The notes under the pieces were generated by a model, which ran no database searches, was not told the origin of the DNA, and worked only from the letters and a program-made list of their open reading frames with translations. Position numbers and translations under genes: made by a program. From Atlantibacter sp. RC6 (lineage in GTDB: Bacteria > Pseudomonadota > Gammaproteobacteria > Enterobacterales > Enterobacteriaceae): a stretch of 64,000 nucleotides of DNA. Where the stretch lies: the NCBI RefSeq assembly GCF_014193285.1, contig NZ_JACHZE010000002.1, forward strand, positions 124,001-188,000, read 5' to 3'. This document shows, one piece after another, positions 38,500 to 49,721 of the stretch; position 1 is the stretch's first letter; each line of letters starts with the position of its first letter.

Positions 38500-39327
38500 A
38501 TGGCAAATCCGACCGTAATTAAGCTTCAGGACGGTAATGTTATGCCACAGCTCGGCCTTGGCGTGTGGAAGGCAGGGAATGACGAAGTCGTCCCGGCCAT
38601 TCATAAAGCGCTCGAGGTGGGGTATCGCTCCATTGATACCGCTGCGGCATACAAAAACGAACAGGGCGTAGGGCAAGCCATTCACAGCGCGGGCATCCCG
38701 CGTGAAGAACTGTTTATCACCACCAAACTGTGGAATGACGATCAGCAGCGCCCTCAACACGCGCTGGAGGAGAGTCTTGAGAAGCTTAAGCTCGATCATG
38801 TCGATCTCTATCTGATGCACTGGCCGGTGCCGGCAATCGATCACTATGTCGACGCCTGGCAAGGGATGATTGAGCTGCAAAAGCAGGGGCTCGCCAAAAG
38901 CATCGGGGTATGTAACTTCCAGATTAACCATTTGCAGCGCTTGATTGATGAAACGGGCGTCACGCCGGTGATCAACCAGATCGAACTGCACCCGTTATTA
39001 CAACAGCGCCAGCTGCACGCCTGGAACGCCACGCACAAGATCCAGACGGAATCCTGGAGCCCGCTGGCTCAGGGCGGCGAAGGGGTGTTTGACCAGAAAG
39101 TGATCCGCGAACTGGCGGATAAGTACGGCAAGACCCCGGCGCAGATCGTGATCCGCTGGCACCTCGACTCCGGTCTGGTGGTGATCCCGAAATCAGTCAC
39201 GCCTTCCCGCATTGTGGAAAACTTTGACGTCTGGGATTTCCGTCTTGATAAAGACGAACTCGGCGATATCGCCAAACTCGATCAGGGCAAACGGCTGGGG
39301 CCGGACCCGGATCAATTCGGCGGATAA
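38500..39327 (+). CDS. dkgA: Aldo-keto reductase (2,5-diketo-D-gluconate/methylglyoxal reductase A)
   Basis: This 275-residue protein has the catalytic tetrad in SIDTAAAYKNEQG, ITTKLWND and DLYLMHWP, and the C-terminal NADPH site (IPKSVTPSRIVENF). It reduces methylglyoxal, beta-keto esters and diketogluconate. The ribosome site AGGAGGAATTT is strong. It follows yqhD by 102 bases, where a GC-rich hairpin (38460-38479) may tune readthrough. Confidence 0.96.
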   Translation: MANPTVIKLQDGNVMPQLGLGVWKAGNDEVVPAIHKALEVGYRSIDTAAAYKNEQGVGQAIHSAGIPREELFITTKLWNDDQQRPQHALEESLEKLKLDHVDLYLMHWPVPAIDHYVDAWQGMIELQKQGLAKSIGVCNFQINHLQRLIDETGVTPVINQIELHPLLQQRQLHAWNATHKIQTESWSPLAQGGEGVFDQKVIRELADKYGKTPAQIVIRWHLDSGLVVIPKSVTPSRIVENFDVWDFRLDKDELGDIAKLDQGKRLGPDPDQFGG

Positions 39328-39332
39328 CCTCC

Positions 39333-39362
39333 AAACCCGGCGTCCAGCGCCGGGTTTTTTTT
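39333..39362 (+). terminator. Terminator after dkgA
   Basis: The 10-bp stem AAACCCGGCG/CGCCGGGTTT is followed by a run of T. Confidence 0.95.
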
Positions 39363-39500
39363 CAGAATTTTTTAATTCCCATTTCTGCGCTCAAACAGTA
39401 AGCCCCTTTCTCTTCATCGATAAAATTCTTATCTATCAAGTAATTATTCATAACCTGAATGATTTACTACTTCCAATAATTTTCTGATAAGGATTTCATC

Positions 39501-40955
39501 GTGGTTGAGACCTCTTCCCGGGCCGTTAACTGGCTTAAGCTGATTGTGATTCTCATCCCGGCTGGGCTGCTGTGGCAGCTTTCACCGCCCAGCGGGTTAA
39601 CCCTTCCCGCCTGGCACAGCGCGGTGATTTTCGTGACTACCATCGTCTGCATCGTGGCGAACGTGCTGCCGATTGGCGCGGTGGGGATTATTGGTATTAC
39701 GGTGTTTGCCCTGGTACGCGCAGCGGGCGACGTGAAAGCCAGCGAAGCCATTACCACCGCGCTGAGCGAGCTCAACAGTTCGCTGATCTGGCTTATTGTG
39801 GTGGCGTTTATGATCGCGCGCGGGTTTATCAAAACCGGTCTCGGGCGGCGCATCGCCCTGCAAATGATCCGCTTGCTGGGTAAGCGCACCCTGGGGCTGG
39901 CGTGGGGCCTGGCGTTTGCCGATTTGATCCTTTCCCCGGCGATGCCCAGCAACACCGCGCGCTGCGGCGGGGTGATCTACCCTATTGCCGATGCGCTTTC
40001 CCGCAGTTTTGATTCCCGCCCGGAAGATGAATCGCGCAGCAAGATCGGTACCTTCCTGATTGCCTGCATCGGCAACGTCAATGACATCACCGCCGCGCTG
40101 TTTATGACCGGCTATACCGGCAACCTGCTGGCGGTGAAGCTGGCGGCAAACGCTGGCGTGACCATTACCTGGGGCGGTTGGTTTTTAGCGGCGCTGCTGC
40201 CCTGCCTGGTGTCGCTGATCGTGGTACCGCTGCTGGTGTATGCGCTGGTGTGCCCTACTATCACCCATACGCCCGATGCGCCAAAACTGGCTATCAGTGA
40301 ACTGGAAAAGATGGGGCCGATTGCGAAAGGCGAATGGCTGATGCTCGGCACCATTGTGCTACTGCTGGTGCTGTGGATTTTTGGCGATACCCTGGGTGTT
40401 GACCCGACTACCGCCTCGTTTGTCGGGCTGTCGGTTTTGCTGTTAAGCGGCGTTCTCTCCTGGGAAGACGTCAAAAGCGAAAAAGGCGCATGGGACACGC
40501 TGATCTGGTTTGCCGCCCTGCTGATGATGGCGAACCAGCTTAAGAAACTCGGCTTTACCACCTGGTTTGGTAACCTTATTGGTGAAAGCCTGGCGAGCTT
40601 GTTGCAGGGAACCAGCTGGGTTGTGGTGCTGCTACTGCTTAACGCCGCGTATTTTTATACTCACTACTTCTTTGCCAGCGGCAACGCGCAAATCGCCGCG
40701 CTGTACGCGGTGTTTCTCGGCGTGGGTAGCCATCTCGGCCTGCCGATTGTCCCGCTGGCGTTCATGCTGGCGTTCAGCAGCAGCCTGTATTGCTCACTGA
40801 CTCAGTATACCCACGCCCGCGGCCCGATTCTGTTTGGCGCAGGGTATGTGCCGACCGGCGTATGGTGGCGCACCGGGTTTGTGGTCAGTCTGGTGAACCA
40901 GGCCATATTTATGGGCGTGGGGCTGGCGTGGTGGAAGGTGTTGGGGCTGTATTAA
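39501..40955 (+). CDS. DASS family dicarboxylate/2-oxoglutarate:anion transporter
   Basis: This 484-residue protein has about 12 membrane segments. The signature SPAMPSNTARCGGVIYPIA near 152-170 and the later FFASGNAQIAAL are typical of the divalent anion:sodium symporter family (SodiT, TtdT, CitT). Likely substrates are 2-oxoglutarate, malate, succinate or tartrate, exchanged or taken up with sodium. The start is GTG 39501 after AAGGATTTCATC. No catabolic gene sits beside it, so the substrate cannot be narrowed. E. coli K-12 lacks a gene here between dkgA and ygiQ. Confidence 0.88.
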   Translation: MVETSSRAVNWLKLIVILIPAGLLWQLSPPSGLTLPAWHSAVIFVTTIVCIVANVLPIGAVGIIGITVFALVRAAGDVKASEAITTALSELNSSLIWLIVVAFMIARGFIKTGLGRRIALQMIRLLGKRTLGLAWGLAFADLILSPAMPSNTARCGGVIYPIADALSRSFDSRPEDESRSKIGTFLIACIGNVNDITAALFMTGYTGNLLAVKLAANAGVTITWGGWFLAALLPCLVSLIVVPLLVYALVCPTITHTPDAPKLAISELEKMGPIAKGEWLMLGTIVLLLVLWIFGDTLGVDPTTASFVGLSVLLLSGVLSWEDVKSEKGAWDTLIWFAALLMMANQLKKLGFTTWFGNLIGESLASLLQGTSWVVVLLLLNAAYFYTHYFFASGNAQIAALYAVFLGVGSHLGLPIVPLAFMLAFSSSLYCSLTQYTHARGPILFGAGYVPTGVWWRTGFVVSLVNQAIFMGVGLAWWKVLGLY

Positions 40956-40962
40956 GCCGTAA

Positions 40963-40988
40963 AAAAGGGGGAAATTCTTCCCCCTTTT
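40963..40988. terminator. Bidirectional terminator
   Basis: The 11-bp stem AAAAGGGGGAA/TTCCCCCTTTT with loop ATTC lies between the convergent transporter and ygiQ genes. Confidence 0.92.
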
Positions 40989-40992
40989 CTCA

Positions 40993-43176
40993 TTAACGTT
41001 GACGCGCTTTAGCAGCAGTTTTAACGCGTTTTTTATTGTCCGTCGGTGTCTGCCGCTGATGCTCTACCGGCGTATGTTTGGTCAGTGCCGGGCGGGTATA
41101 GCGATTCTGGCGGCGCGCTTCACGCATCTCTTCAATGGTCGGCGCAGGCACCAGGCAATCGCGGCGTGAGCCGATCAGGTGTTTTTTACCCATTGCCTCC
41201 AGCGCCTGACGGATCAGCGGCCAGTTGGCTGGGTCGTGATAACGTAGCAGCGCTTTATGCAGACGACGCTGTTTATCCCCTTTCGGCACCACCACGTCTT
41301 CACTCTTGTAACCAATCTTACTCAGCGGGTTCTTGCCGGTGTAATACATGGTGGTGGAGTTAGCGAGCGGTGACGGATAGAAGTTTTGCACCTGATCCAG
41401 ACGGAAGCGGCGTTGTTTCAGCCACAGCGCCAGGTTGACCATGTCTTCGTCACGCGTACCGGGGTGCGCGGAGATAAAGTACGGGATCAGATACTGCTCT
41501 TTACCGGCCTGCTTAGAGTAGGTGTCGAACAGCTCTTTAAAGCGATCGTAACTGCCCATGCCCGGCTTCATCATTTTCGACAGCGGGCCTTCTTCGGTGT
41601 GCTCCGGCGCAATCTTCAGATAGCCGCCAACGTGGTGGGTCGCCAGCTCTTTGATGTAACGCGGATCTTCCACAGCGATGTCGTAACGCACGCCGGAAGC
41701 GATCAGGATCTTCTTGATGCCTTTCAGGTCTCGCGCCCGGCGATAAAGATTGATCGTCGGCTCGTGGTTGGTGTCCATGTGCTGGCAAATATCCGGATAC
41801 ACGCACGACAAACGACGGCAGGTTTGTTCCGCGCGCGGCGATTTACAGCGCAGCATGTACATATTGGCGGTAGGTCCGCCTAAATCAGAGATCACGCCGG
41901 TAAAGCCGGGAACCGTGTCGCGAATCGCTTCGATTTCGTTGATGATCGAGTCTTCTGAGCGGCTTTGAATAATGCGCCCTTCGTGCTCGGTAATCGAACA
42001 GAAAGAGCAGCCGCCAAAGCAGCCGCGCATGATGTTGATGGAGAAGCGGATCATCTCATACGCCGGAATGCGGCTGTTACCGTATGCCGGATGCGGTACG
42101 CGCTGGTACGGCAGGGCAAACACGCTGTCCATCTCTTCGGTGGACAGGGGGATTGCAGGCGGGTTGATCCAGATATAACGCTCGCCGTGTTTTTGCATCA
42201 ATGCCCGCGCACAGCCCGGATTGGTTTCATGATGCAGAATGCGCGACGCGTGCGCGTAAAGCACTTTGTCGCCTTTGACTTTTTCAAACGACGGCAGCAG
42301 TACGTAAGTTTTTTCCCACGGTTTGGGACGTGGCGGTTGCACGACAACGGCTTTCGCTTCGGCTTTCTTCGGCTCGACCGGCTTGTTATCGGCACATGGC
42401 AAATCTTCACCGTAAGGATGCGGGATCGGGTCAATCTTGCCCGGCATATCGATGATACGCGAATCCACCCCGCTCCAGCCCGGCAGCGCCTCTTTCACCA
42501 TGATGGCGGTATTACGTACATCGCGGATCTGCCCCACCGGCTCGCCCTGCGCCAGACGGTGCGCCACTTCTACCAGCGGGCGCTCCCCGTTGCCGAAAAT
42601 CAGCATGTCGGCTTTGGAATCCACCAGCACTGAACGGCGCACGGTATCAGACCAGTAATCATAATGCGCGGTACGGCGCAGGCTGGCTTCGATGCCGCCG
42701 AGGATCACCGGCACGTCTTTCCACGCCTCTTTACAGCGTTGGGTGTATACCAGCGTCGCGCGATCGGGACGTTTACCCGCCACATTATCCGGCGTATAGG
42801 CGTCGTCATGACGCAACTTACGGTCAGCGGTGTAGCGGTTAATCATCGAGTCCATGTTGCCCGCCGTCACCCCGAAGAACAGGTTCGGTTTGCCCAGACG
42901 CATAAAATCGTCTTTGGTGTTCCAGTCCGGCTGAGCGATGATGCCGACGCGAAAGCCCTGGGCTTCCAGCATGCGTCCGCAAATCGCCATCCCGAAGCTC
43001 GGGTGGTCGACGTAGGCATCCCCGGTAACCAGAATGATGTCGCAGCTATCCCAGCCAAGTTGATCCATTTCCTCACGGGACATCGGCAAGAACGGCGCCG
43101 GGCCGAAACAGGCGGCCCAATACTGGGGCCAGGAGAAAAGGTCGCGATCGGGTTGGATCAGACTTATAGCGCTCAT
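40993..43176 (-). CDS. ygiQ: YgiQ family radical SAM protein
   Basis: This 727-residue protein has the radical-SAM cluster motif GCFGGCSFC (Cys-x3-Cys-x2-Cys) near residue 390, an N-terminal extension beginning [17 protein letters not shown], and a Lys/Arg-rich tail. It matches the UPF0313/YgiQ family. The reaction is unknown; the fold predicts an S-adenosylmethionine-dependent radical chemistry on an unidentified substrate. Length and motifs are intact, unlike the split copy annotated in some E. coli K-12 records. Confidence 0.95.
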   Translation of the reverse strand: MSAISLIQPDRDLFSWPQYWAACFGPAPFLPMSREEMDQLGWDSCDIILVTGDAYVDHPSFGMAICGRMLEAQGFRVGIIAQPDWNTKDDFMRLGKPNLFFGVTAGNMDSMINRYTADRKLRHDDAYTPDNVAGKRPDRATLVYTQRCKEAWKDVPVILGGIEASLRRTAHYDYWSDTVRRSVLVDSKADMLIFGNGERPLVEVAHRLAQGEPVGQIRDVRNTAIMVKEALPGWSGVDSRIIDMPGKIDPIPHPYGEDLPCADNKPVEPKKAEAKAVVVQPPRPKPWEKTYVLLPSFEKVKGDKVLYAHASRILHHETNPGCARALMQKHGERYIWINPPAIPLSTEEMDSVFALPYQRVPHPAYGNSRIPAYEMIRFSINIMRGCFGGCSFCSITEHEGRIIQSRSEDSIINEIEAIRDTVPGFTGVISDLGGPTANMYMLRCKSPRAEQTCRRLSCVYPDICQHMDTNHEPTINLYRRARDLKGIKKILIASGVRYDIAVEDPRYIKELATHHVGGYLKIAPEHTEEGPLSKMMKPGMGSYDRFKELFDTYSKQAGKEQYLIPYFISAHPGTRDEDMVNLALWLKQRRFRLDQVQNFYPSPLANSTTMYYTGKNPLSKIGYKSEDVVVPKGDKQRRLHKALLRYHDPANWPLIRQALEAMGKKHLIGSRRDCLVPAPTIEEMREARRQNRYTRPALTKHTPVEHQRQTPTDNKKRVKTAAKARQR

Positions 43177-43264
43177 AATGCTTCCGGGGTGGTAAAAAAA
43201 TAGACAAAGGGCGGCGATTATACGTTGTATCGCCGCCAGAAAAGAAGAGGTAATAACAAAACGT

Positions 43265-44677
43265 TTACGGTGCCGGGTTCACCAGAATCTGGCCAATTGA
43301 TCCGCGATCCGCCATCTCCAGCGTTTGGCTGCCGTACAGGAACGGGAAGTGCTCCCAGGATGGCTGCGAGAAATAAACCAGCAGCTCTACCTGCCCATCG
43401 ACCCATACCGTGTCTTTCCAGCCGCGATCTTCCGGGAACGGCGCGGCACCGTTGACATGGCGGATCAGGAACTGGACGCCCTCAATGTGGAACGACTGCG
43501 GCGAATCGGAACGCACCGTCCAGCGCTCCCAGGAGCCCTGTTGAGTGGTGATGTCCAGACGCTTCATATCCCACAACTGGCCGTTAATCCCCGGATCGTC
43601 GCCCAGCGTGATATCGCGGCTGCGCACCGGGCTGCCGTCCAGAATGTTGTTCGGCAGCAAACGCATCGGCAGCGTATCGGTTACCAGCGGAAGCAAACCG
43701 GTCGGGCGCAGCGTCAGCACCAGGGTGGAGATCAAAATGCTAGAAGGCTCAAAGAAGCCGCGCAGGCGATCCATGATGCTCGCCGCTTCACCGCAGGTGA
43801 TAGAAACTTCATCGCCGTTGGTCATATCCACCAGGATTTCGCGGCGTTCGCCCGGCGCGAGGGAAAGCTGCTTGACGGAAACCGGCGCGGGCAGAAAGCC
43901 CTGGTCGCTGGAGATAACATGCAACGGACGGCCATCGCTCATCTGCAACAGATAACGGCGGGCGTTAGAGGCGTTCAGCAGGCGCAACCGCACCCAGCCA
44001 CGGGACACGTCCACATACGGGCTTTGCGCGCCGTTCACCAGCAGGGTGTCGCCGACAAACCCGCCGCTACCCGGCTCGCTGTATTCCGGCGTTCCGAAAT
44101 TATCCAGCCGCTTGTCCTGAATGATCACCGGAAAATCGTCCACGCCGTAGTGGTTAGGGATCGGCAGCGCTTTGCTGACCTCGTCCTCCACCAGCCACAT
44201 TCCCGCCAGGCCGTTGTAAACCTGCTGGGCGCTGCGATTAGGGGTGTTAGCGTGATACCAGAGCGTCGCCGCGGACTGGCGGATCGGCAGCACCGGTGCC
44301 CAGTCGGCGCTGGCGGACATCATGCGCGAGGCGCCGCCGATCAGCGGGCCGGGAACCTGTAAACCGCTCACCGTCATCGCCACGTTTTCAGGCAGGCGGT
44401 TACTGTAAATCAGCTTGACGTCATCGCCGTTCCAGACGCGGATTGTCGGCCCCAGATAGCGGCCATTGACGCCCCAGACCTGCGCCCGGGTGCCCGGCGT
44501 AAACGACCAGTGGGTGCGTTGCAGCGTAAGAAATAGCGGCTGACCGCGTCGTGATTCGAGGAGCGGCGGGATCGGCAGCGGTTGCTGCTGCCCTGCCGCA
44601 TGTGCCGTCAGTGGCGCTGCGCCTGCACAGAGAACCCATCCCGATGCCTGAATAAACTGACGCCGACTGAATGACAT
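43265..44677 (-). CDS. ftsP: Cell division protein FtsP (SufI), Tat-exported multicopper-oxidase fold
   Basis: This 470-residue protein starts [20 protein letters not shown], a twin-arginine signal peptide (SRRQF), followed by three cupredoxin domains ([47 protein letters not shown]). FtsP stabilises the divisome under stress and does not keep the full copper-ligand set. ATG 44677 with GGAGCAAAGT upstream is used; the frame is open further to 44701. It probably follows plsC on one transcript. Confidence 0.95.
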   Translation of the reverse strand: MSFSRRQFIQASGWVLCAGAAPLTAHAAGQQQPLPIPPLLESRRGQPLFLTLQRTHWSFTPGTRAQVWGVNGRYLGPTIRVWNGDDVKLIYSNRLPENVAMTVSGLQVPGPLIGGASRMMSASADWAPVLPIRQSAATLWYHANTPNRSAQQVYNGLAGMWLVEDEVSKALPIPNHYGVDDFPVIIQDKRLDNFGTPEYSEPGSGGFVGDTLLVNGAQSPYVDVSRGWVRLRLLNASNARRYLLQMSDGRPLHVISSDQGFLPAPVSVKQLSLAPGERREILVDMTNGDEVSITCGEAASIMDRLRGFFEPSSILISTLVLTLRPTGLLPLVTDTLPMRLLPNNILDGSPVRSRDITLGDDPGINGQLWDMKRLDITTQQGSWERWTVRSDSPQSFHIEGVQFLIRHVNGAAPFPEDRGWKDTVWVDGQVELLVYFSQPSWEHFPFLYGSQTLEMADRGSIGQILVNPAP

Positions 44678-44734
44678 ACTTTGCTCCGTGTAAACTGTCA
44701 AAATCGCGAGGAAGGGCCCCTCGCGAGGTAAAAC

Positions 44735-45472
44735 TCAGATATTGCCAGATGCTTCGCGCTCGGCCACTTCCTGGTCCAGCTCTTTGATTTTGGCTTCCAT
44801 CACTTCACGGCAATGGGTCGCCAGCGCACGCACCTGATCCTTCTGCCAGGCAGAGGTATCAATCGGCGGCAGCATTTCCACAATCACCAGGCCGTTATTC
44901 CAGCGATTAAGATTGATTTTGCCGTGGGTGTTGGAGACGCAAACCGGAATGATCGGCACGCCTGCCGCCAGCGCCGCATGGAACGCGCCGGTTTTAAACG
45001 GCATCAGGCCACGACCGCGGCTGCGGGTGCCTTCCGGGAACATCCAGATAGAGATGCGGCGTTTTTTAAACTGCTGCACCACCTGGGCGATAGTGCCGTG
45101 CGCTTTGGCGCGGTTGTCGCGGTCGATCAGCAGGTTGCCGGTCAGCCAGTAGAGCTGCCCGAAGAACGGGATCCACAGCAGGCTTTTTTTACCCACGGTA
45201 ACGGTAGGCGGGATCACGATATTCGCCGCCGTGACCATATCGTAGTTGTTCTGGTGGTTGGCGATAAAAATGGCATTGCCAAACTGCTCGGCGCCTGGCG
45301 GCAGACGCTTTTCGACTTTCAATCCAAAAACGGTGGAGAGGCGGCCAAACATATGGCCAAAGGTAGCGACGTGGCGCGGATTGCGCGGGCTGAACAAACA
45401 CCAGATACAACCCAGGATGCAAACAACAATGCAGTAGATCACGACAAAAATAATACGAAGAATAAGTAACAT
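44735..45472 (-). CDS. plsC: 1-acylglycerol-3-phosphate O-acyltransferase
   Basis: This 245-residue inner-membrane enzyme has the acyltransferase motifs NHQNNYDMV (HX4D) and FPEGTRSRGRGL, and an N-terminal membrane helix. It adds the second acyl chain to make phosphatidic acid, the precursor of all phospholipids. ATG 45472 with GAGGTAGTT upstream agrees with E. coli; the frame opens earlier at 45502. Confidence 0.97.
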   Translation of the reverse strand: MLLILRIIFVVIYCIVVCILGCIWCLFSPRNPRHVATFGHMFGRLSTVFGLKVEKRLPPGAEQFGNAIFIANHQNNYDMVTAANIVIPPTVTVGKKSLLWIPFFGQLYWLTGNLLIDRDNRAKAHGTIAQVVQQFKKRRISIWMFPEGTRSRGRGLMPFKTGAFHAALAAGVPIIPVCVSNTHGKINLNRWNNGLVIVEMLPPIDTSAWQKDQVRALATHCREVMEAKIKELDQEVAEREASGNI

Positions 45473-45696
45473 AACTACCTCTGAAGCCCTTGTCGCAGAC
45501 AAGTATACTGGCTTTGTCGCAAAAACACCGCTCCGGTCGAGGATGACCGCGGCACAATACGGCTAATTTCCCAAACGCGTATTCTTATGCGCGACGCATC
45601 AACACACAATGGCTGAGTTATAAAAAAGTTACGCTGACGTACTGCGGGATAACGGCAGCGAGAGAAGCTCCCGCTGCCGCGATGGTCGGCGCGTGA

Positions 45697-47967
45697 TTAC
45701 TCTTCGCTGTTTCCTGCGTCAGGACGCAGCGGCGAATCCACGTCGATACGGTCGATGCGTTGCAGGCCGCGCATCAGGGTGCCGCGACGCCCGCGTTCCC
45801 CATGCACTTTTTGCAGCTCTTCCGGGCGCATTTTGATTTTGCGTTTGCCGACGTGGAAGGTCAGGGTGCTTTGCGGCGGCAACAGCAGCAGGTGCGCCAG
45901 CTTATCGTCGCCCTTCGCCGCTTCTGCTGACGGAATGGAGATGATTTTATTCCCCTTCCCTTTAGACAGTTGCGGTAAGTCAGACACCGGGAACATCAGC
46001 ATACGGCCTGCGGCGGTGATGGCGAGCAGCATGTCCTGTTCACTGACGATTTCGATCGGCGGCAGCACATGGGCGTTTTCCGGCAGGGTGATCACCGCTT
46101 TGCCTGCCCGGTTGCGGGCAATCAAATCGTTGAAGGTGCAGACGAAGCCGTAGCCAGAATCCGAGGCCATCAGCAGCTTCTGCTCCTCATTGCCCATCAG
46201 CATCTGCTCAACCACCGCGCCCGGCGGCAGCGTCAGCTTGCCGGTGATCGGCTCGCCCTGCCCGCGCGCCGACGGCAGCGTGATGGGGTCGATGGCATAG
46301 CTGCGGCCCGTGGAGTCGATAAACACCACCGGCTGGTTGCTCTTGCCTTTCGCGGAGGCCAGCCAGCTGTCACCCGCTTTGTAGCTCAGGCCCTGCGCGT
46401 CGATGTCGTGGCCTTTGGCACTGCGCACCCAGCCCATCTGGGACAGCACGATGGTAATCGGCTCCGACGGCAGCATGTCGTGCTCGCTCATGGCTTTGGC
46501 TTCGCTGCGCTCGTGCAGCGGTGAGCGACGATCATCGCCATAGGCGTCGGCGTCGGCCTGCAACTCTTTCTTCAGCAGGGTGTTCATTTTGCGCTCAGAG
46601 GCCAGAATCGCCTGGATCTGGTCGCGCTCTTTCTCCAGCGCGTCCTGCTCGCCGCGGATTTTCATCTCTTCAAGCTTCGCCAGATGGCGCAATTTTAGCT
46701 CAAGGATGGCTTCGGCCTGGGTTTCGCTCAGTTCGAAGCGGGACATGAGTACCGGCTTCGGCTCATCTTCGCTACGGATGATGTGAATCACTTCGTCGAT
46801 GTTGAGGAATGCCACCAGCAAGCCTTGCAGGATATGCAGGCGCTTGAGCACTTTTTCCAGACGATAGTTCAGGCGGCGGCGCACGGTATCGCGACGGTAC
46901 GCCAGCCATTCGGTCAGGATCTCCAGCAGGTTTTTCACCGCCGGGCGATTATCCAGGCCGATCATATTCAGGTTAACGCGATAGCTCTTTTCCAGATCGG
47001 TGGTAGCGAACAGGTGGTTCATTACCTGCTCCATATCCACGCGGTTGGAGCGCGGCACGATCACCAGACGCGTCGGGTTCTCATGGTCTGACTCGTCACG
47101 TAAGTCATCCACCATCGGCAGCTTTTTATTGCGCATCTGGGCGGCGATTTGCTCCAGCACGCGCGCGCCGGAAACCTGGTGCGGCAGCGCCGTGATCACC
47201 ACCGCGCCGTCCTCTTTCTTCCACACCGCGCGCATCCGCACCGAACCGCGGCCGCTCTGGTAGATTTTGCGGATCTCGGCGCGTGGCGTAATGATTTCCG
47301 CTTCGGTCGGGTAATCCGGACCCTGGACGATGTCCAGCACGTCGTCTAGCGTGGTTTTCGGGTTATCGATCAGGCTGATGGTGGCTTTCGCCACTTCGCG
47401 CAGGTTGTGCGGCGGAATATCCGTCGCCATACCTACCGCGATGCCGGTGGTGCCGTTTAACAGAATATTCGGTACCCGAGCCGGCAGCATTTTCGGCTCG
47501 TCTAAGGTGCCGTCAAAGTTAGGCACAAAATCCACCGTGCCCTGGCCCAGCTCGCTGAGCAGCAGTTCGGCGTATTTCGACAGGCGCGATTCGGTATAAC
47601 GCATCGCCGCGAAGGATTTCGGATCGTCCGGCGCACCCCAGTTCCCCTGGCCATCCACCAGCGGATAACGATAGGAGAACGGCTGAGCCATCAGCACCAT
47701 CGCCTCATAACAGGCGCTGTCGCCGTGCGGATGGTATTTACCCAACACGTCGCCCACGGTACGGGCCGATTTTTTAAACTTGGCGCTGGCGTTGAGGCCC
47801 AGTTCCGACATCGCATACACGATGCGGCGCTGTACCGGTTTTAAACCGTCGCCGATAAAGGGTAACGCCCTGTCCATGATGACGTACATGGAGTAGTTCA
47901 GATAGGCGTTTTCCGTGAACTCATGCAGCGCAAGACGCTCTGCACCATCCTGAGTTATGTCACTCAT
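45697..47967 (-). CDS. parC: DNA topoisomerase IV subunit A
   Basis: This 756-residue protein matches E. coli ParC, with four extra residues at the N-terminus ([16 protein letters not shown]). The active-site tyrosine is in AMRYTES (Y124 here). The quinolone-resistance region [13 protein letters not shown] keeps Ser84 and Glu88 (E. coli Ser80 and Glu84), so it looks drug-sensitive in type. The C-terminal part forms the beta-propeller. It decatenates chromosomes with ParE. In E. coli several genes (ygiS to qseC) separate it from mdaB; here mdaB follows divergently after 249 bases. Confidence 0.97.
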   Translation of the reverse strand: MSDITQDGAERLALHEFTENAYLNYSMYVIMDRALPFIGDGLKPVQRRIVYAMSELGLNASAKFKKSARTVGDVLGKYHPHGDSACYEAMVLMAQPFSYRYPLVDGQGNWGAPDDPKSFAAMRYTESRLSKYAELLLSELGQGTVDFVPNFDGTLDEPKMLPARVPNILLNGTTGIAVGMATDIPPHNLREVAKATISLIDNPKTTLDDVLDIVQGPDYPTEAEIITPRAEIRKIYQSGRGSVRMRAVWKKEDGAVVITALPHQVSGARVLEQIAAQMRNKKLPMVDDLRDESDHENPTRLVIVPRSNRVDMEQVMNHLFATTDLEKSYRVNLNMIGLDNRPAVKNLLEILTEWLAYRRDTVRRRLNYRLEKVLKRLHILQGLLVAFLNIDEVIHIIRSEDEPKPVLMSRFELSETQAEAILELKLRHLAKLEEMKIRGEQDALEKERDQIQAILASERKMNTLLKKELQADADAYGDDRRSPLHERSEAKAMSEHDMLPSEPITIVLSQMGWVRSAKGHDIDAQGLSYKAGDSWLASAKGKSNQPVVFIDSTGRSYAIDPITLPSARGQGEPITGKLTLPPGAVVEQMLMGNEEQKLLMASDSGYGFVCTFNDLIARNRAGKAVITLPENAHVLPPIEIVSEQDMLLAITAAGRMLMFPVSDLPQLSKGKGNKIISIPSAEAAKGDDKLAHLLLLPPQSTLTFHVGKRKIKMRPEELQKVHGERGRRGTLMRGLQRIDRIDVDSPLRPDAGNSEE

Positions 47968-48216
47968 TAATCGTTATACCTCGAACAGGGGCCGCAGGGT
48001 GAAGTAGCGGCAATATTGCCGCAGATAGTACCTTATCTGAGGAGCGAGTCCCAGCGTGGGATGGGATCTTTCCTGTATTTAACACCAGTAATCAGACTAG
48101 CGCTGTAATCGTTGATTATTGCTCATCTGGCAAAAGTCTTTGCACTTTTTGCACATTTTACCGTCCCGCCCGATCCGCTATCATTCATGCCAAATGCAAT
48201 TATTCGAGGATAAATA

Positions 48217-48798
48217 ATGAGCAACGTGCTTATCATCAACGGCGCGAAAGAATTCGCGCACTCTAAAGGCCAGCTTAACGACACCCTGACCGACGTCGCG
48301 CAAAGCTTTCTGCGCGACCTCGGACACGATGTTCAGGTGACCCGCGCCGACAGCGATTACGATATTCAGGCCGAAGTGCAGAAATACGTCTGGGCCGACG
48401 TGGTGATTTACCAGATGCCGGGCTGGTGGATGGGCGCGCCCTGGACCGTGAAAAAATACATTGATGATGTATTTACCGAAGGCCACGGCGCCCTGTACGC
48501 CAGCGATGGCCGTTCCCGCGCCGACGCCAGCAAAAAATACGGCTCCGGCGGCCTGATTCAGGGCACCAAATATATGCTCTCCCTGACCTGGAACGCGCCG
48601 CTTGATGCGTTCACCGATGAAGATCAGTTCTTCCACGGCGTGGGCGTAGACGGCGTGTATCTGCCATTCCATAAGGCCAATCAGTTCCTTGGCATGGACG
48701 CGCTGCCGACTTTTATCACCAATGACGTGATCAAAATGCCGGACGTGCCGCGTTATATTCAAGAATATCGCGAGCATCTGGCAGCGATTTTTGCTTAA
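48217..48798 (+). CDS. mdaB: NADPH:quinone oxidoreductase
   Basis: This 193-residue flavodoxin-like protein matches E. coli MdaB: NVLIINGAKEFAHSKGQLND, QMPGWWMGAPWTVKKYID and the FAD-binding LTWNAP segment. It carries out two-electron quinone reduction, protecting against oxidants and soft electrophiles. AGGATAAATA precedes ATG 48217. It is followed by ygiN, its functional partner. Confidence 0.96.
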   Translation: MSNVLIINGAKEFAHSKGQLNDTLTDVAQSFLRDLGHDVQVTRADSDYDIQAEVQKYVWADVVIYQMPGWWMGAPWTVKKYIDDVFTEGHGALYASDGRSRADASKKYGSGGLIQGTKYMLSLTWNAPLDAFTDEDQFFHGVGVDGVYLPFHKANQFLGMDALPTFITNDVIKMPDVPRYIQEYREHLAAIFA

Positions 48799-48887
48799 CT
48801 GAATGCCTGTTACTCTATCCTGATCAAGAGAGCCGCGACTTGCCGCCTGCGGCTGCTGTTCTACGGATTTATCACAAGGAGTTTTTC

Positions 48888-49202
48888 ATGCTGACAGTTA
48901 TTGCCGAGATCCGCACGCGTCCGGGCGCCCATCATCGCCAGGCGGTGCTGGATCAGTTTGCCAAAATCATTCCCGCTGTGCTGGCGGAAGAAGGCTGCCA
49001 CGGCTATGCGCCGCTGGTGGACGTTAACGCCCAGGTGAGCTTCCAGTCCACCGCGCCGGACTCCATCGTGATGCTGGAGCAGTGGGAAAGCGTGCCGCAC
49101 CTCGAAGCGCACCTTCAAACGCCACATATGAAAGCCTGGAGCGAGGCGGTAAAAGGCGACGTGCTGGAAACCCATATCCGTATTCTGGAACAGGGCGTTT
49201 AA
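48888..49202 (+). CDS. ygiN: Quinol monooxygenase
   Basis: This 104-residue ABM-fold protein has the start MLTVIAEIRTRPGAHHRQ, then EEGCHGYAPL and MLEQWESVPHLEAHLQTPHM. YgiN oxidises menadiol and is thought to form a quinone cycle with MdaB. ATG 48888 with AAGGAGTTTTTC upstream is used; the frame opens earlier at 48840. Confidence 0.95.
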   Translation: MLTVIAEIRTRPGAHHRQAVLDQFAKIIPAVLAEEGCHGYAPLVDVNAQVSFQSTAPDSIVMLEQWESVPHLEAHLQTPHMKAWSEAVKGDVLETHIRILEQGV

Positions 49203-49255
49203 GCGCTTATTCAGGAACAAAAAAGGCGATGAAGATTCATCGCAGCAGAATGCCG

Positions 49256-49278
49256 ACCCGGTCATTAACTGACCGGGT
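49256..49278. repeat. Inverted repeat between ygiN and the T6SS cassette
   Basis: The 9-bp stem ACCCGGTCA/TGACCGGGT with a TTAAC loop sits between two convergent genes. A second hairpin lies at 49226-49243. There is no strong T-run, so a terminator role is likely but unproven. Confidence 0.5.
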
Positions 49279-49286
49279 AAAGGATT

Positions 49287-49721
49287 TTACCGGCCTTGCC
49301 GAGCTTTGTCTGCGTTTAGTTCTTCCCAGGATGCTTCAAGAACCCAGAGACATTGTGCGCCTTCGCTTGTCTTCAGCAGGGCTTGCCGTGTGCGCTGGTA
49401 GAACGCTATGACCTCCGCTGACGGTTTATCAGTCGGTGGTGTACACACGATATCGGTCCCTACCATATGCGGCCAGTTCCCGGCGTCAATCTTTCGCAGC
49501 GCGACCAGTGTGGCGCGGGTATTTGTGGTTAGCGCAACAGCCAGCGCGTCCTCAAGTTCCTGTGCCTGCTTAATGTCGGCAACGGCTGCCAGTTCAGGGG
49601 TGCGCTCTAACCAGTCCACATCGCCTGCTGCCACTCCCCGCAGCGCGGCGGGCCAGTCAATAACGGCAGCAAATACCGGAAGGGTTAGCCCCGCCAGCAG
49701 CAAAACGACCAGTCGCATCAT
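49287..49721 (-). CDS. Putative periplasmic immunity protein for the Tlde1-like effector
   Basis: 144 residues with a signal peptide (MMRLVVLLLAGLTLPVFA) and a small helical mature domain containing two cysteines (DIVCTPP and GAQCLWVLEASWEELN). Its ATG overlaps the effector stop (ATGA), the coupling expected of an effector-immunity pair. Periplasmic location fits a partner that attacks peptidoglycan. It resembles the Tldi1 immunity type in position, size and export; assignment rests mainly on context. Confidence 0.7.
   Translation of the reverse strand: MMRLVVLLLAGLTLPVFAAVIDWPAALRGVAAGDVDWLERTPELAAVADIKQAQELEDALAVALTTNTRATLVALRKIDAGNWPHMVGTDIVCTPPTDKPSAEVIAFYQRTRQALLKTSEGAQCLWVLEASWEELNADKARQGR

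Noticed and set aside
41965..42633. Plus-strand 222-codon frame opposite ygiQ
   Set aside because: Antisense shadow; Arg/His-rich composition without domains.
43325..44362. Plus-strand 345-codon frame opposite ftsP
   Set aside because: Antisense of a well-recognised gene; no start signal and no family resemblance.
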